26,749 nucleotides of DNA from Thermoleophilia bacterium (lineage in GTDB: Bacteria; Actinomycetota; Thermoleophilia; Gaiellales; Gaiellaceae), in NCBI GenBank assembly GCA_014534415.1, contig JACVRM010000009.1, forward strand, positions 1 through 26,749, written 5' to 3'. The position numbers and the translations under genes were made by a program. The notes below the pieces were generated by a model that did no database searches, was not told where the DNA came from, and saw only the letters and a program-made list of their open reading frames with translations. How positions within the stretch are numbered: position 1 is the first letter of the stretch; each line of letters begins with the position of its first letter. Below, piece after piece: positions 14,908 to 20,373 of this stretch.

Positions 14908-15930
14908 TCACTCGAGCCGAACGCCGGCGCCGCGCTCGACGCGTCCGATCCGCCGAAGGAAGAGGCCGTCCGCGTGGAACGCCGCTTGGAGCCGATCGGC
15001 CTGCTCCCCGGGCAGCGCGATCAGCAGCCCGCCCGCCGTTTGCGGGTCGTAGGCGAGCGCGGCCACCTCGTCCGCAATGGAGCTGAGCTCGACGTGCGGT
15101 CCGGCGAACGCCCGGTTGCGCTCGTCCCCGCCGGTCCGCTCGCCGGCGCGAGCGACGCCAAGCGCCGCCTCGAACGCGGGAAGGCGGGCGGCGTGCAACA
15201 CGAGGCGCACGCCGCTCCGCTGCGCGATCTCGTGCGCGTGGCCAAGCAGCCCAAAGCCCGTCACGTCCGTCACCGCCGACGGCTCGAACGAACGCAGGCA
15301 TTCGGCCGCCGTCCGGCTCGACGTCCGCATCCACTGCACCGCCTCGTCGAGCGCCTGGTCGGCGACCAGCCCGCGCTTCGCGCCGTGGACGACGAGCCCG
15401 GTTCCGAGCGGCTTCGTCAGAAACAGCGCGTCGCCCGGCCGCGCGCCGCCCTTCGTCCAGAGGGCGTTTGGGTGCGCGGTCCCGACGACTGCAAGTCCGT
15501 ACTTCGGCTCGTCGTCGCGCAGCGTATGACCGCCGGCCAGCACGGCGCCGGCCTCGCGTACCGTTTCGCTGGCCGCGCCGACGATCGCCTCGACGACCTC
15601 CGCGGACAGATCCTCGGGAAACGCGGCCACCGACAGCGCGACGAGTGGCGTTCCACCCATCGCGAACACGTCGTTGAGTGCGTTGGTCGCAGCGATCGCC
15701 CCGTAGTCGGCGGGATCGTCGACGATCGGGGGAAAGAAATCGACGCTCACGACGAGCGCGCGCTCGTCATCGAGACGGTACACCGCTGCGTCGTCTGACG
15801 GCGCCAGCCCCACGAGCAGGCCGCTGGCCGCCTGCGGCGCGAATCCGGCGAGCAGCTGCTCGAGACGCGCTGCGGGGTACTTCGCGGCGCAGCCGCCGCA
15901 CGCCGTGTAATCGGTCAGTCGGATCGCCAA
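14908..15930 (-). CDS. selD: Selenide, water dikinase (selenophosphate synthetase)
   Basis: SelD makes selenophosphate from selenide and ATP for selenocysteine and selenouridine synthesis. The 340 residues include the N-terminal catalytic strand RLTDYTACGGCAAK, where C14 and K17 match the catalytic Cys/Lys of E. coli SelD (C17/K20). The SVDFFPPIVDDP Asp-rich metal/ATP region, NALNDVFAMGG, AGGHTLRDDEPKYGL, DVTGFGLLGHAHE and the late YDPQTAGGLL are all intact. The active-site residue is Cys (TGC), not selenocysteine. The TTG start has AGGAAG about 8 nt before it, overlapping the stop of the upstream sulfurtransferase gene 12 nt away, so the two form an operon. No selA, selB or tRNA-Sec is visible here. 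Confidence 0.95.
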   Translation of the reverse strand: MAIRLTDYTACGGCAAKYPAARLEQLLAGFAPQAASGLLVGLAPSDDAAVYRLDDERALVVSVDFFPPIVDDPADYGAIAATNALNDVFAMGGTPLVALSVAAFPEDLSAEVVEAIVGAASETVREAGAVLAGGHTLRDDEPKYGLAVVGTAHPNALWTKGGARPGDALFLTKPLGTGLVVHGAKRGLVADQALDEAVQWMRTSSRTAAECLRSFEPSAVTDVTGFGLLGHAHEIAQRSGVRLVLHAARLPAFEAALGVARAGERTGGDERNRAFAGPHVELSSIADEVAALAYDPQTAGGLLIALPGEQADRLQAAFHADGLFLRRIGRVERGAGVRLE

Positions 15931-15942
15931 GGTCGCGGCTTC

Positions 15943-16788
15943 CTACGCCCCCTTCTCGATGGGAACATCGACGAGGTTGCCCCATTCGGTCCACGAGCCG
16001 TCGTAGTTGCGCACGCTCGGGTACCCGAGCAACTCCCGAAGCACGAACCACGTGTGCGCGCTTCGCTCGCCGATTCGGCAGTACGCCGTCACATCACGCT
16101 CGGCGTTGACGCCCTTGCCTTCGTAGAGCGAGCGCAGCTCGTCGGCGCTCTTGAACGTGCCGTCGTCGCGGACGGCCGTCGCCCACGGGATCGACTGCGC
16201 GGTCGGGATGTGACCTCCACGCTGGGCACCCTCCTGTTCGTAGCCCGGCGCGGCGATCAACTCGCCCGTGTACTCCTGCGGGCTGCGCACGTCGACCAGG
16301 ACGTCCCGACCAATCGCCTCGCGCACCTCGTCGCGGCGGACGCGGATCGACTCGTCCCGGTCGTTCGCGGTGTACGACGCCCGCGGCCGCGATGCCGGTT
16401 CCGTCGTCAGCTCGCGACCTTCGTCGACCCACTTCTGGCGGCCGCCGTCGAGGATGCGCACGTCGGCGTGCCCGTAGATCTTCAGGTACCAGTAGGCGTA
16501 CGCCGCGAACCAGTTGTTCTTGTCGCCGTACAGAACGAGCGTCGTGTCGTTGGCGACGCCGTGCTCGGCCATCAGCCGCTCGAAGTCGTCCTTCTCGATG
16601 AGGTCGCGCTCGACCGGGTCCTGAAGGTCGTCACGCCAGTGCAGCTTGATCGCCCCGGCGATGTGGCCCTCGTCGTACAGGTCGGGATTCTCGTCGACCT
16701 CGGCCACCACGACGTTCTCGTCGCCGAGGTGCGCGGCCAGCCACTCGGTGGTCACCAGGACCGACTTCGCATACCCGTTCTCCGCCAT
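15943..16788 (-). CDS. Two-domain thiosulfate sulfurtransferase (rhodanese, SseA/CysA2-like)
   Basis: The 281-residue protein has an inactive N-terminal rhodanese domain and a catalytic C-terminal domain with C237 in the loop CRIGERS, which matches the actinobacterial CysA/SseA thiosulfate sulfurtransferases. Such enzymes move sulfane sulfur from thiosulfate to cyanide or thiols. The ATG at 16788 is preceded by a strong GGAGGA-type SD, and a -10 candidate TAGCGT lies at 16820 to 16815, so unlike many neighbours this gene has a short leader. It is followed 12 nt later by selD. I infer that it may supply persulfide or perselenide to SelD; rhodaneses can carry selenium on their active Cys in vitro. 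Confidence 0.93.
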   Translation of the reverse strand: MAENGYAKSVLVTTEWLAAHLGDENVVVAEVDENPDLYDEGHIAGAIKLHWRDDLQDPVERDLIEKDDFERLMAEHGVANDTTLVLYGDKNNWFAAYAYWYLKIYGHADVRILDGGRQKWVDEGRELTTEPASRPRASYTANDRDESIRVRRDEVREAIGRDVLVDVRSPQEYTGELIAAPGYEQEGAQRGGHIPTAQSIPWATAVRDDGTFKSADELRSLYEGKGVNAERDVTAYCRIGERSAHTWFVLRELLGYPSVRNYDGSWTEWGNLVDVPIEKGA

Positions 16789-16814
16789 CTGCTCCTCCTC
16801 TCCGGCTCGCCGAG

Positions 16815-16820
16815 ACGCTA
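16815..16820 (-). promoter_or_regulatory. -10 candidate TAGCGT for the sulfurtransferase-selD operon
   Basis: TAGCGT lies in the 47-base gap between the lipoprotein stop and the sulfurtransferase start. An RNA start about 7 nt downstream would give a leader of about 20 nt that includes the SD GAGGAGGAG. No convincing -35 is seen. Confidence 0.4.
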
Positions 16821-16835
16821 CGCGATCCCCGACGG

Positions 16836-17747
16836 TCAGCGCCGGACCAGATGACGACGGACCGCGGCGGTCAGCTCGGCGACCGATACCGAGCCCTCGA
16901 ACTTCGCCGCGATGCGACCGTCGCGGCCCACCAGGAACGTAAAGGGCTCGCTCGGCAGCTGCCACTCCTCCACCCATTCGTTGACCCCGAGCGCGGGCTC
17001 ATTGCGCTCGTAGATCTCGACGTGGATGAACCGCACGTCGGGCTCGCGAACGTTCCGCCGGACTCTGTCGACGACGTCGACGACGGGTCCGCACGTCCGG
17101 CTCGAGCAGAACTTCGGCGTGGCGAACGTGACCACGAACGGCTTGCCGGCCTTCAGCGACTCGGCGACCGAGTAGCGTAAGAGTTCGCGGTCGGGCGGCA
17201 CGCGTGTCGTCAGCTGGCCGATCGGCGCGTCGCCGAGCGTCGGCGTCCTCGATGGGAACGCCTTCGAGCCGACGGCTGGAGCGGCCGACTCGTCCTTCAC
17301 GACGAGGTTGCCGAGCGCCTGTATCCGGCCGCCTATGGGCTCGGCGAGCACCCAAAAGGTGCCTGCGCTCGCTATCTCGACGTTCGCCACGTACAGATGC
17401 GTGACGCCGTGGTCATCCTCGTAGCCACCCGGAACACCGACCGGCTCCAGGCGCGCCGACGTCTCGAGGAACGGCACGCCGTCCCGGGCTTCGGCGATCC
17501 AGACGCGCGCGCGCGGGCGGTCGACCGGCCGGCCGGTGCCGTCGAGCACGAGGAACGAGAACCGGACCGGCCCGCGGGCGTGGTCCTGCGTGCCGGCTAC
17601 GAGAGCGACGTCGGAGCCGGGACGGTCGGCGAGCTCGTCGAGCGTCGGGCCGCGCCGTGACGGCAGCGAGCCGTCACCCTCGTCGGACGAGCCGCCGCAG
17701 GCGGCGAGAAGCGGTGTGAGGAGGAGCAGCGCAGCGAGGCAGCGCAC
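16836..17747 (-). CDS. Secreted lipoprotein with thioredoxin-like domain
   Basis: The 303 residues begin with a lipoprotein signal (hydrophobic stretch and lipobox LLAAC, lipidated C17, then GGSSDEG), so the protein should be tethered outside the membrane. Residues about 45-145 look like a beta-sandwich with GPVRFSFLVLDGTGRPVDRPRARVWIA. The C-terminal half is thioredoxin-like: KPFVVTFATPKFCSSRTCGPVVDVVD, then VRFIHVEIYE, the cis-Pro-like LPSEPFTFLVGRDGRIAAKFEG. The two Cys are spaced C-x4-C rather than the usual C-x2-C, so redox chemistry is uncertain. The GTG start is set by the TACGCT element six bases upstream. It precedes the sulfurtransferase-selD pair on the same strand but with its own promoter. 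A role in extracytoplasmic thiol or metal handling is possible, not shown. Confidence 0.85.
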   Translation of the reverse strand: MRCLAALLLLTPLLAACGGSSDEGDGSLPSRRGPTLDELADRPGSDVALVAGTQDHARGPVRFSFLVLDGTGRPVDRPRARVWIAEARDGVPFLETSARLEPVGVPGGYEDDHGVTHLYVANVEIASAGTFWVLAEPIGGRIQALGNLVVKDESAAPAVGSKAFPSRTPTLGDAPIGQLTTRVPPDRELLRYSVAESLKAGKPFVVTFATPKFCSSRTCGPVVDVVDRVRRNVREPDVRFIHVEIYERNEPALGVNEWVEEWQLPSEPFTFLVGRDGRIAAKFEGSVSVAELTAAVRRHLVRR

Positions 17748-17753
17748 GCATGA

Positions 17754-17759
17754 AGCGTA
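17754..17759 (-). promoter_or_regulatory. -10 element TACGCT for the leaderless lipoprotein gene
   Basis: TACGCT on the minus strand ends six bases before the GTG at 17747. Its first base touches the terminator hairpin of the upstream peptide gene. Confidence 0.5.
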
Positions 17760-17784
17760 GCCGGGGGTCTTTCGACCCCCGGCT
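17759..17784 (-). terminator. Perfect 11-bp hairpin terminator after the repeat-peptide gene
   Basis: AGCCGGGGGTC and GACCCCCGGCT pair perfectly around a four-base TTTC loop. It starts 47 nt after the peptide stop codon and isolates the regulator-peptide unit from the lipoprotein gene. There is no T-run, as is usual in this GC range. Confidence 0.75.
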
Positions 17785-17831
17785 CCGCGAACCGGGCCGT
17801 CTCAGCCACCGCAGCGGGTGCGGAGCCGGGA

Positions 17832-18035
17832 CTAGCCGTGCCCGTCTTGCATGCCGGCGCTGAGCTTGCCGTGACCGTCGTGCATGCCGGCGCTGAACTT
17901 GCCGTGACCGTCGTGCATGCCGAAACCGGCGTCGATCCTGCCGTGGCCGTCGTGCATGCCTGCTCCCGCTACCGTCGGCAGTGTGGCGGCGACCAGGAAG
18001 GCGAGGACAAACGCCATAGCGAGGCGTACCTTCAT
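17832..18035 (-). CDS. Secreted 67-residue peptide of tandem MHDGHG-type repeats
   Basis: The ATG at 18035 has the best SD in the window (AAAGGAGGTG, six bases away). Residues 1-25 are a classic signal peptide: MKVR, a hydrophobic core and an AGA cleavage motif. The rest is almost only repeats: MHDGHGRIDAG, MHDGHGKFSAG, MHDGHGKLSAG and a final MQDGHG, with seven His and five Asp in about 42 residues. No family is recognised. It begins 17 nt after the stop of an XRE/TPR regulator and ends before a strong hairpin, so the two genes form one unit. Possible roles are a precursor of short signalling peptides sensed by that regulator, or a secreted metal-binding peptide (His/Asp-rich). The gene itself is well supported; the role is inference. 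Confidence 0.82.
   Translation of the reverse strand: MKVRLAMAFVLAFLVAATLPTVAGAGMHDGHGRIDAGFGMHDGHGKFSAGMHDGHGKLSAGMQDGHG
17835..17957 (-). repeat. Tandem 33-nt coding repeats inside the peptide gene
   Basis: Units lie at 17919-17957 (39 nt, with two extra codons), 17886-17918, 17853-17885 and a partial 17835-17852. The two middle units differ at a single base (Phe/Leu codon). This points to recent duplication or gene conversion. Confidence 0.85.
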
Positions 18036-18040
18036 CTGCG

Positions 18041-18050
18041 CACCTCCTTT
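18041..18050 (-). promoter_or_regulatory. Strong ribosome binding site of the repeat peptide
   Basis: AAAGGAGGTG on the minus strand is close to a full anti-SD match and lies in the 17-base gap between regulator stop and peptide ATG. It fixes the short start and predicts much higher translation of the peptide than of the regulator. Confidence 0.8.
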
Positions 18051-18052
18051 CG

Positions 18053-19396
18053 TTAGAACCGGACGTCCTGAAGTACTTCTGCGGCCCGGCGGTAGTACCG
18101 CGCGGCCGTCCGGTCCTCCCCCACACGCTCCGCGAGATCCCCGCGGGCGACCCATACAGCTGCCTTGTGGCTCGCCGACGCCGCCTGCTCGGCGCTCGCG
18201 TCGGCTTTCCTCAACCATTCGTCTGCCTCGTCAATTCGACCCTGCTCCATGAGCGCGCGTCCCAGCGTCAGCTGGCAGCTCGCTATCTCGTAGACGTAGT
18301 CGGCACGGTCACCGAGAAGCTTGAGCGCCTCGCGAGCGAGCCGCTCCGAGTCTTCGCGCTCGCCTCGGTCGAGATGGACGCGCGCGAGCGACGCGGCCGC
18401 CGTCGCGGCGTCCGTATCCGCATCGTGCTCGAGCGCGACGGCGAAGGCCGTCTTGAGATGCTCGACGGCCTGCTCCGAGCGGCCGAGCAGGTGGTTGAGG
18501 CCGCCCAGGTTGTTCAGCAGGCGACCGACGTGCACCTCGTCGTCCAGCTGCTCGTAGAGCGCCTTTGCCCGCTCGGCGTAGGAGCGCGCCTGCACGAGCT
18601 GCCCAAGGCGCTCGGCGACGAGCGAAGCCTGGAAATACGTGTTCGCGATACTGCGTCGATCCTCGATCCCGTGCGACAGCTCGAGCGCGCGCTCGACGTC
18701 CTCGCGCGCGGCCTCGAGGTCGCGCTGGCGCCGGTAGCAGCGCGAGCGCCAGCCGAGGATCTCCGAGCGTAGGTGGTCGCTCGGCAGGTCGGAGCGCTCC
18801 GCAAGCGCGAGCGCTTCCGTGAGCAGACCCAGCGCCGTCGAGATGCTCTGGAGCTTGTAGCGGCAGACGCCCAGGCGGAACAGCACGTCGGCCCGATCGA
18901 GATCGGAAAAGCTCGGTCCCTCGACGAGCGAGCGGGCGCCCACGAGCAGCTCGAGTCCGCCACGCACGTCGCCGGCGAGCTGGCGGGCCCAGCCCTCGCC
19001 GACGAGCGCACGAACCTCCAGCTCGACGGACGCGGTCGTTCGGACGACCGGCGCGATCCGCTGGTACTCCTCGAGTGCCTCCTCGGCGCGGTGGGCCTCG
19101 GTGAGCGCGTCGGCGCGCGCGAGCGCAGCTTCGACGCGACCGCGCTCGTCGGCGGAGACGCCGCTGGCCAGGTAGCCCGGGTCGATGTTGAGCCGGGCGG
19201 CGAGCCACTCGACCGTCTCCTGGGTCGGCCTCGTCTTGCCGCGCTCGATCTGGCTGACGTACTCCTTCGAGAACCGCTCGCCGGCGAGCTCACTCTGCGT
19301 GAGGCCCGCGGCGACGCGCAGCTGGCGCAATCGGTCGCCGAGACGCGACCCCGGACGGGGTGCAGACGTGAGGCGGGTACGTGAGCTCGGCGTCAT
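18053..19396 (-). CDS. XRE-family regulator with long TPR-type sensor domain (RRNPP-like layout)
   Basis: About 447 residues. An N-terminal XRE-type helix-turn-helix (about 18-72: LGDRLRQLRVAAGLTQSELA, then FSKEYVSQIERGKTRPTQETVEWLAARLNI) is followed by about 370 residues of helical pairs with TPR spacing, for example ANTYFQASLVAERLGQLVQARSYAERAKALYEQL and GRLLNNLGGLNHLLGRSEQAVEHLKTAF. This matches the domain order of PlcR/NprR/Rap-type proteins, whose TPRs bind secreted peptides. The 67-residue repeat peptide follows directly. The ATG at 19396 is used; a GTG at 19423 is also possible but would put the 19412-19426 palindrome inside the gene. Neither has a good SD, in contrast to the peptide gene. 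The HTH and helical repeats are clear; peptide sensing is inference. Confidence 0.85.
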   Translation of the reverse strand: MTPSSRTRLTSAPRPGSRLGDRLRQLRVAAGLTQSELAGERFSKEYVSQIERGKTRPTQETVEWLAARLNIDPGYLASGVSADERGRVEAALARADALTEAHRAEEALEEYQRIAPVVRTTASVELEVRALVGEGWARQLAGDVRGGLELLVGARSLVEGPSFSDLDRADVLFRLGVCRYKLQSISTALGLLTEALALAERSDLPSDHLRSEILGWRSRCYRRQRDLEAAREDVERALELSHGIEDRRSIANTYFQASLVAERLGQLVQARSYAERAKALYEQLDDEVHVGRLLNNLGGLNHLLGRSEQAVEHLKTAFAVALEHDADTDAATAAASLARVHLDRGEREDSERLAREALKLLGDRADYVYEIASCQLTLGRALMEQGRIDEADEWLRKADASAEQAASASHKAAVWVARGDLAERVGEDRTAARYYRRAAEVLQDVRF

Positions 19397-19411
19397 GGGG
19401 GCGTAGGCCGT

Positions 19412-19471
19412 AGTGTGGGCCACACTTCACTCGTATGCAAGGTGGCCCTTGCAGGCATCCCCCAAAAGGGG
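19412..19471. promoter_or_regulatory. Cluster of three dyads upstream of the XRE/TPR regulator
   Basis: AGTGTGG-G-CCACACT (19412-19426), TGCAAGG-TGGC-CCTTGCA (19436-19453) and CCCC-AAAA-GGGG (19460-19471) lie one after another just before the regulator start. They look like operator sites, perhaps for autoregulation. CACTT-type motifs recur at 19423, 19486-19495 (opposite strand, twice) and 19515. Confidence 0.6.
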
Positions 19472-19530
19472 CATGTCCAATAGAAAAGTGAAGTGAAGCG
19501 ACTCGCCTCCGAATCACTTAACTGAGGTAC

Positions 19531-19559
19531 TTGACTTCGTCGGACGAGGCTCGTATAGT
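19531..19559 (+). promoter_or_regulatory. Near-consensus sigma-70 promoter, divergent from the regulator
   Basis: TTGACT (19531-19536), a 17-base spacer and TATAGT (19554-19559). This is by far the closest match to the housekeeping consensus in the window. Transcription would start near 19566 and run away from the XRE/TPR gene into a region with no start codon in a credible frame. Confidence 0.7.
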
Positions 19560-19565
19560 CAGGTC

Positions 19566-19680
19566 ACCTCGCCACCCCGACTCACCGCCAAGTCGGATCG
19601 AGGACAACCGACGCGACACTGTACGACGAAGGCCCGAGGGCGTGGCTGGGCCGCAGAGCCAAGCCCTCGGGCCTTCGCCG
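19566..19680 (+). ncRNA. Candidate structured small RNA, about 115 nt
   Basis: The span from the predicted start of the strong promoter to the end of a 15-bp hairpin has no credible reading frame. Near its 5' end AGTCGG (19591-19596) can pair with CCGACT (19577-19582) or, through GTCGG, with CCGAC (19608-19612), giving two mutually exclusive hairpins. The 3' part is the long stem at 19627-19677. No match to 6S, SRP, RNase P or tmRNA was recognised. Read-through would make antisense RNA to the TetR gene. The RNA itself is a prediction. Confidence 0.45.
19627..19677. terminator. Very stable hairpin (15-bp stem plus 5-bp inner stem)
   Basis: CGAAGGCCCGAGGGC (19627-19641) and GCCCTCGGGCCTTCG (19663-19677) are fully complementary. 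Inside, TGGCT and AGCCA continue the stem after one mismatch. It lies 14 nt after the TetR stop on the minus strand and at the end of the + strand candidate RNA, so it can end transcripts from both sides. Confidence 0.65.
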
Positions 19681-19691
19681 TGGAGAAAGGG

Positions 19692-20303
19692 CTACGAGCC
19701 CACTCGGCGTCCGGTGAGCCATTCCCGGCGCGCGGCGCGGATCTCGTCGAGGTCGTTCTCGATGAGCCCGCCCAGGCGTACGCCGAACGCGGCGAGCAGG
19801 CCGGTCCCGATGAAGATCCACGCCTCGACGCGCGGCTCGCGATCGGGCAGGACGCCGCCCGCCTCCTGCGCGCGCCGGACGACGCCGGCGACGTATTCGT
19901 GGATCGTCCGTACGTAGCCGCGCATGTACCTGCGGATGATGGGGTCCTCGGACGCCTCCGCGAGCGCCTGCACCCAGAGGTTCGAGAGCGCGATCTTGTG
20001 CTCGCGCGACTCGTGGAACGCGCGGCCCATGGCGGGCAGCCAGTCAGCGGGGTCGTCCTCGCTCGCGATCGCGTCCTCCCAGAGCGTGCGGGCGAGCCGC
20101 CAGGCGTCGTCGAGACAGGCGAGATAGAGGTGCTGCTTCGACTCGAAGTGGCGGTAGAGGATCGGCTCCGTGACGCCGGCCGCGCGGGCAATCTCGGCTG
20201 TCGTCGTACCACGGTACGTGCCCGCCGAGAAGGCCCGGAGCGCAGTTGCAAGCAGCGCGGCGCGACGCTCGTCGGCCGACAGGCGAACGCGCGCCTCGCT
20301 CAC
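19692..20303 (-). CDS. TetR/AcrR family transcriptional regulator
   Basis: The 203-residue protein has the TetR DNA-binding domain at about 10-55: RRAALLATALRAFSAGTYRGTTTAEIARAAGVTEPILYRHFESKQHLYLACL, with the typical TTxEIAxxAGV and LYRHFxSK motifs. The C-terminal ligand domain is helical and of unknown specificity. The GTG start has GGAG 8 nt upstream. It is divergent from an acyl-CoA synthetase gene, with an imperfect palindrome over that gene's -10 element. Control of acyl/acetyl-CoA synthesis by an acyl-CoA ligand is plausible, since TetR proteins often repress the divergent neighbour. The gene ends 14 nt before the large hairpin. Confidence 0.93.
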   Translation of the reverse strand: MSEARVRLSADERRAALLATALRAFSAGTYRGTTTAEIARAAGVTEPILYRHFESKQHLYLACLDDAWRLARTLWEDAIASEDDPADWLPAMGRAFHESREHKIALSNLWVQALAEASEDPIIRRYMRGYVRTIHEYVAGVVRRAQEAGGVLPDREPRVEAWIFIGTGLLAAFGVRLGGLIENDLDEIRAARREWLTGRRVGS

Positions 20304-20345
20304 GCTGCGGGCTCCAGCCGGACGCGTGGGCGGGCGCGCATGGTT

Positions 20346-20362
20346 TACAGGCTAAGTCAGTA
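20346..20362. promoter_or_regulatory. Candidate TetR operator (imperfect 17-bp palindrome)
   Basis: TACAGGCTAAGTCAGTA is symmetric at six of eight base-pair positions. It lies in the 70-base gap between the divergent TetR and acyl-CoA synthetase genes and overlaps the first bases of the TAGGGT -10 element. Confidence 0.4.
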
Positions 20363-20366
20363 GGGT
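20361..20366 (+). promoter_or_regulatory. -10 element TAGGGT for leaderless acyl-CoA synthetase gene
   Basis: TAGGGT ends seven bases before the GTG at 20374, with no SD in between. This is the same leaderless spacing as at other genes in the window. Confidence 0.5.
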
Positions 20367-20373
20367 TCGCCCC

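Noticed and set aside
14908..15930. Possible selenocysteine in SelD
   Set aside because: The catalytic position is TGC (Cys) and there is no in-frame TGA before the true stop.
17835..17957. CRISPR-like array at the 33-nt repeats
   Set aside because: There are no spacers; the repeats are contiguous, in frame and code for the peptide repeats.
19566..19680. Known housekeeping RNA (SRP 4.5S, 6S, tmRNA, RNase P)
   Set aside because: None of their conserved core sequences is present; length and structure do not fit.
19531..19917. Small protein starting at the TTG at 19531
   Set aside because: The TTG is part of the -35 element, and the frame runs antisense through the TetR gene with no recognisable content.
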